Source: Prorocentrum cordatum
Taxonomy: Eukaryota > Sar > Dinophyceae > Prorocentrales > Prorocentraceae
Length of the DNA: 22,500 bases
Assembly: GCA_963575745.1 (NCBI GenBank)
Contig: CAUYUJ010011191.1
Location: forward strand, 1-22,500
Direction: 5' to 3'
Under the pieces are notes generated by a model, which was not told the origin of the DNA, ran no database searches, and saw only the letters and a list, made by a program, of their open reading frames with translations. Shown here piece by piece: positions 1 through 7,768 of this stretch. Positions within the stretch are counted from its first letter, which is position 1, and the number at the start of each line of letters is the position of its first letter. The translations under genes and the position numbers were made by a program.

Positions 1-92
1 TCTTTTTCTCCTCCTCCCTCTTCTTCTCCTCCTCCTCCTTCTCCTCCTCCTCCTCCTCCTCCTCCTCCTCCTCCTCCTCCTCCTCCTCCTCT
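1..92. repeat. (TCC)n pyrimidine microsatellite
   Basis: An almost pure run of TCC/CTC triplets with a few TTC interruptions. It starts at the window edge, so its full length is unknown. Confidence 0.95.
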
Positions 93-300
93 CCATCCTC
101 CTTTGCCTTCTCTCCGATCCGGTGCCGCTCTGCGGCTTTCGTGCTTCGGCTCTGCCGGGGAACAAAAAGGTCCCGGCGAAGGACCCAGCCATATGCAGGT
201 GTGGGCGCCGCAGTTGTGAATATCCTCCTCGGTGAAGCTCCCTGCGGGACCACGAAGCGCTGCACTGGGTGGGGGGGAACGCATGTGGGCGGAGCTTCCT

Positions 301-685
301 ATGGGGCCACGAAACGTGTGACGAGTTTGCCAGAATGGGCGTCGGGCGCATGCGACCCCTGCCACTGGTGCATTCGGTGGGGCTCCCTATGGGGCCACGA
401 ACCGTGTGAGGGGTGTGCCGAAATGGGCGTCGGGCGCATGCGGACCCTGCCGCTGGGGCCCTCGGTGGAGCTCCCCGTGGGGCCACGAACCGTGTGAGAG
501 GTGTGCCGACATAGGCGTCGGGCGCATGCGGACCCTGCCGCTGGGGCCCTCGGTGGAGCTCCCGATGGGGCCACGAACCGTGGGAGAGGTGTGCCGAAAT
601 GGGCGTCGGGAGCATGCGGACCCTGCCGCTGGGGCCCTCGGTGGAGCTCCCTATGGGACCACGAACCGTGTGAGGGGTGTGCTAA
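301..685 (+). repeat. 88-bp tandem repeat array, about 4.4 units
   Basis: The motif GGGGCCACGAACCGTGTGA and its surroundings recur with the same phase at 301, 389, 477, 565 and 653, an exact spacing of 88 bp. Units also share GGGCGTCGGGCGCATGCGGA and a CCCTCGGTGGAGCTCCC block. A shortened, diverged unit lies just upstream, near 236-300. Because 88 is not a multiple of three, open frames here rotate between units and are not likely genes. The array runs directly into the (GAT)n tract at 686. A related copy in reverse orientation is at 20407-20530, so the unit is dispersed. Confidence 0.93.
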
Positions 686-698
686 GGATGATGACGAT

Positions 699-782
<84 letters not shown>

Positions 783-849
783 CATGATCATGATCATGAT
801 CATGATCATGATCATGATCATGATCATGATGATGATCATGATCATGATC

Positions 850-913
<64 letters not shown>
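686..913. repeat. Compound (GATGAC)n / (GAT)n / (GATCAT)n microsatellite
   Basis: Three blocks follow each other: GATGAC hexamers, then GAT triplets, then a self-complementary ATGATC block at about 778-852, then GAT triplets again. The translated poly-Asp, poly-Met, poly-His and poly-Ile frames result only from the triplet repeat. Confidence 0.96.
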
Positions 914-1566
914 GGGGAGGGAAGGGGAGTGGAAGGGAGGAGGGGGAGGGGGCAGCGGGAGTGAGGAACGCGGGGCGCTGTCTCTTCAAAACGAGGACCC
1001 AACAGCACAGGTTGGTTGGGAACAAAAGGAGGCGCGCATCGAGAGGCCGTCGGCCCGCCCCGCCACCGCGCCATGCAGTGCCCCGGTTGCGGGTCGGAGG
1101 CATGCCGGATGCAGCATCGGGCCTCGTCGGATGCCTCTCTTCGAGCCTCTGTCGGGCCGGGCGAACGGGGGGGATTGGGAAAGGGGGGGTTACGAAATTT
1201 GCTGCATGCAGCTGGTTTCGGCCTCACCGAGGGGCCCATTCTTCGATACATAGCCGCTTCCGGCGCCGGGAGGCGCCAGGAAAATCAGCTACGTGAGCTG
1301 ATTTTCAAACCGCTCCTTTGCTATCCCCCCCTTTCGCCCGACCCGACTCTGGGAGGCCTCTCGCGCTGCGATGTTCCAGCCCACAGTGAGACTTGCTCGC
1401 CAGAGAGACTTTTCGAGCACCAACACAGTGCCGAAACGGTTGTTGGTTTCACGTGTCGGGCCCTGCGAGGCGATACTCTTTTCGACACTGTTTCGACACT
1501 CTTCGGGGTGCCTCTTCAATCATCGGGTCTCGTCGGATACCTCTCTTCAATCTCGACCAGAAACAC
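914..1566. other. Unassigned sequence without a recognisable gene
   Basis: No protein family is recognisable. A segment of about 35 bp beginning CATCGGGCCTCGTCGGATGC at 1115 recurs with small changes at 1521 (CATCGGGTCTCGTCGGATAC), so part of this stretch is duplicated. It also contains the perfect hairpin listed at 1280-1306. Confidence 0.6.
1280..1306. repeat. Perfect 11-bp inverted repeat with 5-nt loop
   Basis: GAAAATCAGCT at 1280-1290 and AGCTGATTTTC at 1296-1306 are exact reverse complements around the loop ACGTG. A GGCGCC/GGCGCC pair lies just upstream, near 1262-1277. No T-run follows, so I do not call a terminator. Confidence 0.85.
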
Positions 1567-1729
1567 ATAAACATAAACACTTGGCGCTACGCGCGGATTT
1601 CTTGGATCCGCGTTGGACCCCCCTCCCTGGCGCGTGGAGCGCGCTAGGGGCGGCGCCGGAGGCGCCGCCCGAGGGGGGCCCAGCACGGATCCAAGAAATC
1701 CGCGCGGGGCGCCAACGGTTTATGTTTAC
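1567..1729. mobile_element. Foldback (MITE-like) element, copy 1
   Basis: The two arms are imperfect inverted repeats of more than 50 bp. The left arm starts with ATAAACATAAAC and the right arm ends with GTTTATGTTTAC. Both contain the core GCGGATTTCTTGGATCCG or its complement, followed inward by a GGACCCCCC-type block. The centre is a perfect hairpin at 1648-1670 (10-bp stem, GGA loop). There is no coding sequence. The same core recurs at 8335, 9249 and 17947, so this is a dispersed family. Target-site duplications are not clear. A non-autonomous DNA transposon is the likely class (inference). Confidence 0.8.
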
Positions 1730-1959
1730 GCGTTGTTCATCTACAATCGGGCAAACGTAAGACTCGAGTATGTCGAGGTTCGGGTTTGCCGATGTTTCTT
1801 GACGAGCGCATCCTGGATTTTGGCGGTCCAGATTTCGTGGGATGCTTGCAGCGGGCGTTCGTCGCGTCACATTTCTGATTGAGTCTCGTCATTTTTATGA
1901 TGGCCCCGTCAGGCCAACCCGAGTCCCCCGTATCCGAGTCTTACGTGTCCCCGATTCAA

Positions 1960-2330
1960 GCCTCTCGGATGCCTCTTGCAGGCCTTTATGGAGGCCTCTT
2001 CGGGGCTTCTGACGGTCCTCTCGGAGGCTTATTGGAGGCCACTTGAGGGCCTATTGGGGCTTTTTGGAGGGGCGTCGGTGACCTCTGGGGGACGTGCCGA
2101 GTGCAATGTGGCCGCATTGCGGGCTTCCCTTCGAGGGACTGCTCTTGGGGCAAACCGAGGTAAACCAAGCGGATACCAACGATGTTTGCACATGGAGGCC
2201 TTCTCCAGAGTCCTCTTGGATCTTTTGAGGGCCTCTTGGGCCGTATACATGCCGTCTTGGAGGCGTTTTGGGTTGCCTTGAGGCCATCTTGGGCCGTCTG
2301 AGGGCCGTCTTGGAGTTCTTTGGCCGCTTG
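1960..2330. repeat. Degenerate short GAGGCC/TTGG-type repeats
   Basis: Variants of GGAGGCCTCTTGGGGCC recur irregularly every 11-20 bp, mainly at 1960-2080 and again at 2195-2325, separated by about 110 bp of unrelated sequence. No gene is recognisable here. The stretch 1730-1959 also shows nothing identifiable. Confidence 0.6.
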
Positions 2331-2579
2331 GGATCGCCACTTCTCTCCCTCTCATCCTCTCGTCCCCTTCTCCCTCCCTCCTCGCGATCCTCACTCATCG
2401 CCGACATGGGGCCCGATAGCCCGCCCCGCCCAGGAACGGAAGGGCTCACTATCGGGGGCCGATCGCCGATCCATCGGTGGGCGGTGGATTGCCAACGCAA
2501 GCCCGATGCTGCCCCGCCCTGGGCTGGCCCCCCCGAAAGGGCCACAGAGGGCCCCGCGGGCTCCCCTCTCGAGGCTCGA

Positions 2580-2581
<2 letters not shown>

Positions 2582-2638
<57 letters not shown>
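2582..2638. repeat. (AGC)19 trinucleotide repeat
   Basis: Nineteen uninterrupted AGC units. One forward frame reads poly-Gln inside a longer open frame (about 2320-2892), but its flanks show no recognisable domain and the frame extends through a dispersed repeat, so I do not call a polyQ protein. Confidence 0.95.
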
Positions 2639-2639
<1 letters not shown>

Positions 2640-2671
2640 TCGGCAGGTCGAGGAGGTGAGGAGGATGGAGG

Positions 2672-2910
2672 CCCATGCCAAGAAACACCCTGCTTGCCTC
2701 CAGGGCGCCCTGGGTTTCATGGGCTTCGATGGCTCTGCTCTGGAACTCGTGACGCCCCCACTCCACAGATCGGTGGACGTCCTGGGGTCTAGGGCTTGGG
2801 TCGCTTGTGGAAGGTTTCTCGTGGACGGGCCCCCACTGTGGCCGGGCGTAGTAGTTTCGATGATTGGTTCAATCTGTGTTGAACATGTTTAATTGTTCGC
2901 CCAAGCTCCG
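2672..2910 (+). repeat. Dispersed repeat family C, copy A
   Basis: The first 34 bases from 2672 (beginning CCCATGCCAAGAAACACC) are identical to those at 8513. A second shared block, TGGACGTCCTGGGG, starts at 2774 here and at 8588 there, followed by GGTTTCT(C/T)GTGG. Spacing between blocks differs by 27 bp, so indels have accumulated. The 3' end is approximate. The nature of the element is unknown. Confidence 0.75.
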
Positions 2911-3057
2911 CCTGGGGAAGGACAGGCCCTGCCTAGGGGTAGCCAGACGCCCTCCCGGCCTCTCCCTGCGCCGGCCAGGCCATGAAGCCCCTGAACACCA
3001 TCGTGTACGGCGTGCAGGAGCCCAGCGGCCCCCGGCCGTGCCCCCACCCCTCCCCCG

Positions 3058-3118
3058 CCTCCTCCTCCTCCTCCTCCTCCTCCTCCTCCTCCTCCTCCTC
3101 CTCCTCCTCCTCCTCCTC
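3058..3118. repeat. (TCC)n microsatellite at the 5' edge of the LINE fragment
   Basis: About 20 CCT/TCC triplets. LINE-derived coding sequence begins directly after it, so this tract marks the 5' truncation or insertion boundary. Confidence 0.95.
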
Positions 3119-3141
3119 GTCTCGCGATCGAGGATTGGCTG

Positions 3142-3453
3142 ATGGATCGTGCCCACCAGAGCTGCGACTACATGTCGAGTCTCTCACATTGGCCGTACTT
3201 GTCACCCATCCGCAAGCTGTGCAATGGAGCGTGCGGGCCTGACTGGACCATCCAGCATCAGGCTAGTCTCCGAGAGACTGCTGCGAATGGTATCTGGGAT
3301 CAGGCACGCAAGTACAAACACGGTCTGACGACCGATCCGTCGTGCCCCCTGTGTGGCTGTTGTCCTGGCACTTTCGCCGCTTGGATTGCGGGTGAGTGCT
3401 CGGCCACCTGGCAGGATGTGCGGGACTCTGACCTCCCCCCCTTCTGTCCGTGA
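3142..3453 (+). pseudogene. LINE post-RT (thumb/zinc-knuckle-like) fragment
   Basis: A 103-residue open frame with a stop just upstream (TGA at 3139). Residues 68-77 read CPLCGCCPGT, with a further Cys at 86. This resembles the CPLC...GTxxHRxWxC segment found between reverse transcriptase and RNase H in LINE polyproteins. The His of that motif is not present here (AAW instead), which fits decay. A Trp-Asp-Gln-Ala-Arg-Lys run before the motif also resembles the family. The coding signal leaves this frame before its stop and resumes in other frames downstream. Confidence 0.6.
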
Positions 3454-3569
3454 GGGCCTCCGTGAGCACCCCGACTGGGCCCTTTGGAGGCACGGCTTTG
3501 TCCCCGACCCTCGGCCCTGGGCGATCGGCCCCTCCTCCTTCCTCGTCCGCTGGCTCAAGCGTCCGCTGG

Positions 3570-3980
3570 ACGGCCACTTCCGAAGGCGAGGCCTTCGGCG
3601 ACGGCTCGCGCGCGTCGCTTGTACAGGGCGACGTGCGTCTCCTTCGCGTGGGCTGGTGCGTCGTGCAGGTCGACGACAGTGGGGGCCTCGTGGCGTCCCA
3701 ATGCGGCCTGCTGCCTGGCCGAGGCCGATGGCTTGCTCATGTATCTCACGCGCGCTGGGCTGGGCCCCTTTCGCTACCATTCGGACTGCGATTGGGTGGT
3801 CTCGAGCTTCCAGCGTGGCCGTTTCGAGACCACGGGCGCCATGTGCGAGGGAGCTGACGTGTGGTCTCAGATATGGGATCGTGTGGACGACCTTGGGGGG
3901 GGGGGGAAGTGCGGAAGGTGAAGGGCCATGCCCGCCGCCGTCACGACGACGAGCAGGAGCTGGGTGCTGTCGCGAGGTGA
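3570..3980 (+). pseudogene. RNase H domain of LINE, split over reading frames
   Basis: All but the last RNase HI signature can be found in order, but in different frames. DGS (Asp codon at 3600) is in frame 3, AEADGL (Glu codon at 3721) and HSDCD (Asp codon at 3784) are in frame 1, and KVKGHA (His codon at 3927) is in frame 3. The implied spacings are about 40, 21 and 48 residues, close to E. coli RNase HI (Asp10, Glu48, Asp70, His124). The shift before KVKGHA coincides with the G-run around 3895-3906. A TGA at 3978 follows, and the final Asp-bearing GNxxAD motif is degenerate. In a live element this domain would remove the RNA strand during target-primed reverse transcription. Confidence 0.72.
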
Positions 3981-4574
3981 GGGAGGGGCCACGCTGGTTC
4001 TGGCGCCCACGTGGGCGCCTCCCTCCATCCCAAGGATGCCGAGGCCAGCCAGCGCGTGCAGCGCTCCTTTAAGCTGGTCGCCTTCGTGGCCAAGCGGGCC
4101 CAAAGTCAGAGCCGGCGCCGCGCCACGGACAGCTGCGGCGGGCCAAGCGACGGGGGCCGACGCCAGCCCTCACGGCGGACACGGAGCCGCCCCCAGATGC
4201 CCACCTGCCCGTGCCGCCTCCCATGGGCTTCAGGTGCGCCAGGTGCTTCCACGTCGCTCGGCAACGGGACGCTTTTCATCCCAGCCGTATGCGCCCCTGG
4301 AGGGGGCCACCGCGTCTGGCACGTTGGCCAGTTCGTCTTCTGCGCCCGCTGTGGTGCGCCCTCCAGCGAGAGTGCGCAGCTCCTGGCGCTCCCTTGCCAC
4401 GGTGGAGTGCCCCCCAAGACGCGCACTCGTTTAGACCGTCTTTGGGAGGGCCTGCACCGTCGGACTGGGCTGCCGCTGCTGTCGAGTGTGCAGGGACTGC
4501 TGGGGCCTCGCCCGTTCGTCGAAGATGTCTTCGACGCCACCTACGGGGGCCTGGTCGTGGTCGAGGACGGTTGA
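3981..4574 (+). pseudogene. LINE C-terminal region with CxxC motif
   Basis: In the same frame as KVKGHA, just past the TGA, the sequence reads through GAHVGASLHP and on to a stop at 4574. The GA..HP segment fits the end of RNase H. Near 4310-4400 the frame reads HVGQFVFCARCGAPSSES and then a further Cys about 20 residues on, a Cys motif I associate with the C terminus of dinoflagellate LINE polyproteins (from memory, not searched). The last residues, VVVEDG, end the ORF, and about 140 bp later the (TCC)n tract begins. Confidence 0.6.
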
Positions 4575-4717
4575 GCCGTGTCGGGCTAGCCTCCTGTCCC
4601 TTCCTCGTGCGGCACTCCCGTGTGGGATATTCCCGAGGGTTTACCTGTCGGGCTCTCGCCTGAGTCTGTCTGCGTCGCCAGCCCCGCTCGCACGCTTTCA
4701 GCCGCGCCTGGATCAAC

Positions 4718-4802
4718 TCCTCCTCCTCCTCCTCCTCCTCCTCCTCCTCCTCTTCCTCCTCCTCCTCCTCCTCCTCCTCCTCCTCCTCCTCCTCCTCCTC
4801 CC
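4718..4802. repeat. (TCC)n microsatellite at the 3' edge of the LINE fragment
   Basis: About 28 TCC triplets with one TTC interruption, starting directly after the LINE 3' noncoding region. It could be element tail or pre-existing target. Confidence 0.95.
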
Positions 4803-4844
4803 TGGCCAGCGACCCCAGAGATGCAACGCATTGCAAACAAATCA

Positions 4845-5060
4845 AGACCGAGGGTTTTTGCAGCTTTGAGCCCCTAGGGGCCCTCGCCGGCTTCTCGAAA
4901 AAATTGAGAGACGGAGGTGTTTCGTCGCTTTCAGCCCCCAGGGGCCTTCGCCGGGCCCCGGGACCGTCCAAAAACGACTCGGGATGAAAAGCCGGTCCCG
5001 GGGAGAGGGTCGAGACATTCCGGGGGCCCCACATGGAAAAAATCACGACGTCGGATCACC
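4845..5060 (+). repeat. Dispersed repeat family B, copy 1
   Basis: A ~60-bp partial copy (4845-4905) is followed by a longer one (4913-5060). Shared landmarks are a GTTTTTCGTCG-like start, AGCCCCCAGGGGCCTTCGCC, CGGGATGAAAA, a GTCGGGGGCCC-like block and GAAAAAATCACGACGTCGGAT at the 3' end. The same landmarks in the same order occur at 16566-16716 (+) and 17320-17485 (-), and the 3' part at 10940-10996. No coding capacity was recognised. Confidence 0.75.
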
Positions 5061-5362
5061 TCCTTCTCCTCCTCATCATCCTCCTCCTCTTCTTCATCCT
5101 CCTCCCCCTCCTCCTCCTCCTCCTCATCATCATCCTCCTCCCTCCTCCTCCCCCTTCGCCCCCTCCTCCCCCCCCCTCCTCCTCTTCCTCCCCCTCCTCC
5201 TCCTCCTCCCGTCCTCCTCCTCCCCCTCTTCCTCACCTCCTCCTCCTCCTCCTCCTATTCCTCCTCCTCCTCCTCCCTCTCCTCCACCTCCTCCTCCTGC
5301 TCCTCCTCCTCCTCTTCCTCTTCCTCCTCTTCCTCCTCCTCCCCCTCCTCCATCCCCCCCCT
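5053..5362. repeat. Long TCC/CTC polypyrimidine tract
   Basis: About 310 bp that is nearly all C and T on this strand, with mixed TCC, CTC and CCC runs and occasional ATC. Open frames encoding Pro/Ser/Leu runs here result from repeat composition. Confidence 0.93.
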
Positions 5363-5392
5363 TCTGGTCAAACAACTTATGGTGGATGTGGG

Positions 5393-5815
5393 TCATCGGA
5401 CAGGTGCAGAGAGACTCAGGCCAGGCTCTTGGTACAGGTAACCGTCTTTGTTGCGATGCGGTGGAAGCCCAGCTTCGCTACAGCATATTCGGCTGATGTA
5501 GAACTGGCTTGACTGGAGCAGCATCCGAAGCTTCCAGGAATCTTCGCGGCCGAACTCTTGAACGGCAGGGAACATGGTCCATGTTGGATCGGAACGCACG
5601 TTGAGGATTTTGAAATCGTCTCCGTGCGGTCTACACTTCTCCAGACTGTGCACGCTTTCCTTTGTCGCCTCAGAAGCCACTTGCTTGGCTGTACCGCAAT
5701 CGCGAAGCGTAGTATGGAAATGGTGGCACGCAGCGAGGATCGACGAGTCATTGGTCACACCATCAAGCTCGTTTCGACAATTGCGTTCGTCGGCGGAAAC
5801 GCTTGAAATCGGCAA
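5393..5815 (-). CDS. Coding-like segment, unidentified (possible exon or relic)
   Basis: This minus-strand frame of about 140 residues has a mixed, protein-like composition rich in Cys and His, with no low complexity, in a window where most open frames are repeat artefacts. It has no clear ATG start. An adjacent frame just upstream on the same strand (about 5880-5770) reads WITSELIIFLADFKRF, which could be its continuation across a frameshift. I do not recognise a family. It lies downstream, in minus-strand sense, of the membrane-protein-like relic at 6400-6900 and is separated from it by a purine microsatellite. It could be part of that gene or independent. Confidence 0.3.
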   Translation of the reverse strand: MPISSVSADERNCRNELDGVTNDSSILAACHHFHTTLRDCGTAKQVASEATKESVHSLEKCRPHGDDFKILNVRSDPTWTMFPAVQEFGREDSWKLRMLLQSSQFYISRICCSEAGLPPHRNKDGYLYQEPGLSLSAPVR

Positions 5816-6030
5816 GGAAAATAATCAGTTCGCTAGTGATCCATTCTAGCGCTTGCCCGAAGGATGAATAGAGAGGGAGGGGAGGTGGGGTCGAAGGGAG
5901 GAGGAGGGAGGTGGGATGATTATGAGGGACGAGCGAGGGAGGATGAGCGAGGAGTCTGGAGGAGGGAGCAGGACTCGATCCAAATGGTGTGTTTGCGATG
6001 TCGTGGCCCGGTGTCGTTTCGATTTCGATT

Positions 6031-6349
6031 GAAGGAGGAGGAGGAGAAGGAGGAGGAGGAGGAGAAGGAGGAGGAGGAGGAGGAGGAGGAGAAAGAGGAG
6101 AAAGAGGAGGAGGATGAGGAGGGGGGGGGGAGGAGGGGGGAAAGGGGGGGGGAGGAGGAGGAGGAGGAGGAAAGGAGAGGAGGTGAGGAGGAGGAGGAGG
6201 AGGGGAGGAGGAGGAGGAGGGGGAGGAAGGGGGAGCAGGAGCTAGGGCGGGAGGAGGAGGAGGAGAGGATGCAGGAGGAGGAGGAGGAGGGGGAGGGGGA
6301 GGGGGAGGATGAGGAGGAGGAGGAGGAGGAGGAGGAGGAGGAGGAGGAG
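6031..6349. repeat. GGA/GAG purine tract
   Basis: About 320 bp of GGA, GAG and GGG with a few T or C interruptions. The Glu/Arg/Gly-rich and, on the other strand, Pro/Ser-rich frames are repeat artefacts. It sits at the 3' end, in minus-strand sense, of the membrane-protein-like relic. Confidence 0.93.
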
Positions 6350-6399
6350 TTACGGAGTTACGGATATTGCGACTGTGTCGGTTACGATTAAGCCTCGCC

Positions 6400-6900
6400 C
6401 GCTCAGAGGACCTCGGAGAGATTGCGAAGCAATATATACATGGAGCACTCCACCCCCTGACCACGACGAGGGACGCGACGATCAGGAAGCCCCGCACCAG
6501 GACAGAGTAGCCGTTCACCATATTGCGTGTGACGCTCATGTCCCTCCAGCTGCCGATGCCCAGGGGCGCGATGAGATACTCGAAAACAAACTGACCACCA
6601 GAATGCAGCCAAGGCCCCTTCGATGCCAAAGAGTATACATGCGCCCACATTTGCGAACCACCGCTTAGCATATTGCCCTCAAGATGAAACCCACTCTGCC
6701 GCTTCTGACACATCGATTGAGGCACACGTAACAAGAAAAGCGAACCATACAAAGTGGGGCGCCTTGCTTGCCCAGTGGGCCTGGGCCAGGCTCAGCCAGA
6801 ATACAGCGCTGCCAAGACCACGAATACGATGTTGAAGAGACAGACATTCTTGAGGTGGCCCAGCAAAATGCCTGAGCGAAGATTCCAACCACATCCGCAG
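6400..6900 (-). pseudogene. Frameshifted multi-pass membrane protein-like relic
   Basis: Hydrophobic, membrane-like segments occur one after another on the minus strand, in alternating frames: VCLFNIVFVVLAALYSG then a stop (about 6840-6796), HFVWFAFLVTCASI (about 6745-6700), ACILFGIEGALAAFWWSVCF (about 6650-6580), FEYLIAPLGIGSWRDM then VLVRGFLIVASLVVVRG (about 6580-6460), and ECSMYILLRNLSEVL up to a stop at 6403. Frame changes about every 100 bp point to a decayed gene or to strong sequence divergence, not to a working ORF. I do not know the protein. It is downstream of the SL relic at 7735-7768 and may belong to the same retroposed transcript. Confidence 0.45.
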
Positions 6901-6913
6901 AGAGAGTGAACAG

Positions 6914-7354
6914 CTACTGTTGCTTGCAATTGTCAGGGCTGCTGCCTGAAGGAGACGAAGACGACGCTGCATGTGGCTGCCCAGGCTGCGCCGTCATCTG
7001 ATTCAACGCGGCAGCCGCCTCACACGAGATCGGGATGGCTCCTCTGCTCGGCCGAACTGGAGCGGCTGCAGCAACAGCTCCTCGCCCCTGAGCCAGAAGG
7101 AGACCATCGGCTACCAATGCTGCTCTCCGCCTCTGCCACGCGGCGTCTGCCGCCACGTCGGCAGGGCTCTGCTGTGGAGGATCGTGCGAACCCGCGCCGC
7201 TCACCCTCTCGCGAAAGTCGTCAGGAGGCGGTCCAGCCTGCATGTCGGCAGGCGCTGAAACTTGCTGCTGAGGTAGAGAGTCGCCAACTGGGGCTTCGCC
7301 CTTCATTGCACCACCTGTCGGCACCGCCTCGCTGTCCCTCCCCAGAGCAGCCAA
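6914..7354 (-). pseudogene. Low-complexity coding-like segment, continuation of the upstream frame
   Basis: A minus-strand frame of up to 146 residues, rich in Ala, Gly, Gln, Pro and Ser, ending in a stop at 6914. It overlaps the end of the 7303-7671 frame by 52 bp in a different phase, so a frameshift or an intron near 7350 would join them. Notable parts are a DVAADAAWQRRRAALVADGL segment and a Ser-rich tail. No domain was recognised. Confidence 0.35.
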
Positions 7355-7671
7355 CCCCCTCGGGCCTCTGGTGGGAGAGATAGGGGCGGGGCCGCTGCCG
7401 CTGTTGCAGGCGATGCGCCAGCCAGGCCGCCCTCGGGCGCCGGACCAGGGGGAGGCTCAGGATGGACTCGATCGGCAGGGTCAGCATGATCAGCAACCAG
7501 TGCCTGGCGGAGCGCACTGGCAAGGCGAGTCAAGCCTTGGCCCCTGTGCTGCTCCACCTCCGTGAACGCGTGCAGGAGCCGCATGACCGCCCGTCCGTTC
7601 GCGCGAGCATACTGAGCTCGGCGCTCAGCTGCAGTGCGATTGGGACGACGGCGCCTGGGCTCCCGCTCCAT
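7303..7671 (-). pseudogene. N-terminal segment of a retroposed gene behind a tandem SL relic
   Basis: The first ATG after the SL relic is at 7671, about 63 bp downstream, giving 122 residues. The start is very basic (MEREPRRRRPNRTAAERR) and is followed by a likely helical stretch, ANGRAVMRLLHAFTEVEQHRG, and then a Pro/Ala-rich part. I recall similar RTxAERRAQ...RLL segments from dinoflagellate predicted proteins, but cannot verify this here. The function is unknown. The frame ends at 7303, and coding character appears to move to the overlapping frame at 6914-7354. The lack of an intact downstream frame favours a retroposed pseudogene. Confidence 0.45.
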
Positions 7672-7734
7672 GCCGGATTCGCGAAAGGTGAGGACGTGGT
7701 CGGAGCGGGGAGCTCTTGTGGTGCTGGCTTGGGG

Positions 7735-7768
7735 TTCGAGCAAAACTGGCTCGAGCCAAGCTGGTCAC
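7735..7768 (-). other. Decayed tandem spliced-leader (DinoSL) relic
   Basis: Read on the minus strand, CCAGCTTGGCTCGAG (7764-7750) and then, with no gap, CCAGTTTTGCTCGAA (7749-7735) match the last 15 nt of DinoSL (CCATTTTGGCTCAAG) at 12 and 11 positions. GTGA before the first copy aligns with the leader's GTAG. A full leader followed by a 15-nt partial leader is the pattern described for mRNAs that were reverse-transcribed, re-inserted and trans-spliced again, with the leader's internal AG used as acceptor. The relic begins only 3 bp from the (GGA)n tract. Each copy alone would be weak. The tandem phase and position make it credible. Confidence 0.55.

Larger units (their letters stand above)
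3119..4718 (+). mobile_element. 5'-truncated LINE (non-LTR retrotransposon), 3' portion
   Basis: This stretch carries, in order, a post-RT CPLCG/PGT motif, an RNase H domain and a C-terminal CARCG-type Cys motif ending in a stop at 4574, then about 140 bp of 3' noncoding sequence. That order is typical of the 3' end of RNase H-bearing LINEs. The RT catalytic core and endonuclease are absent. (TCC)n tracts lie immediately on both sides, at 3058-3118 and 4718-4802. The downstream tract could be the element's own simple-repeat tail or the target site. Frameshifts and stops show it is dead. Family assignment is by motif recognition, without a database search. Confidence 0.75.

Noticed and set aside
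120-160. Possible further SL relic (TCCGGTGCC...GGCT) after the first (TCC)n tract
   Set aside because: Only about 14 of 22 positions match and a 2-nt insertion is needed; not separable from chance.
501-1253. Forward frame with a poly-Asp tract and its poly-His complement
   Set aside because: It comes from the (GAT)n array flanked by 88-bp repeats whose period shifts frame each unit.
2320-2892. Poly-Gln protein candidate over the (AGC)19 repeat
   Set aside because: No recognisable domain in the flanks, other frames equally open, and its 3' half lies in a dispersed repeat.
3119-3152. Possible SL relic (ATTGGCTGATGG) at the 5' edge of the LINE 3' fragment
   Set aside because: A gapped match of about 10/15; a 5'-truncated LINE would not be expected to keep a leader.
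4866-4885. Reverse-strand GGGGCTCAAAG resembling the SL 3' end
   Set aside because: It lies inside dispersed repeat family B, whose other copies do not keep the match.
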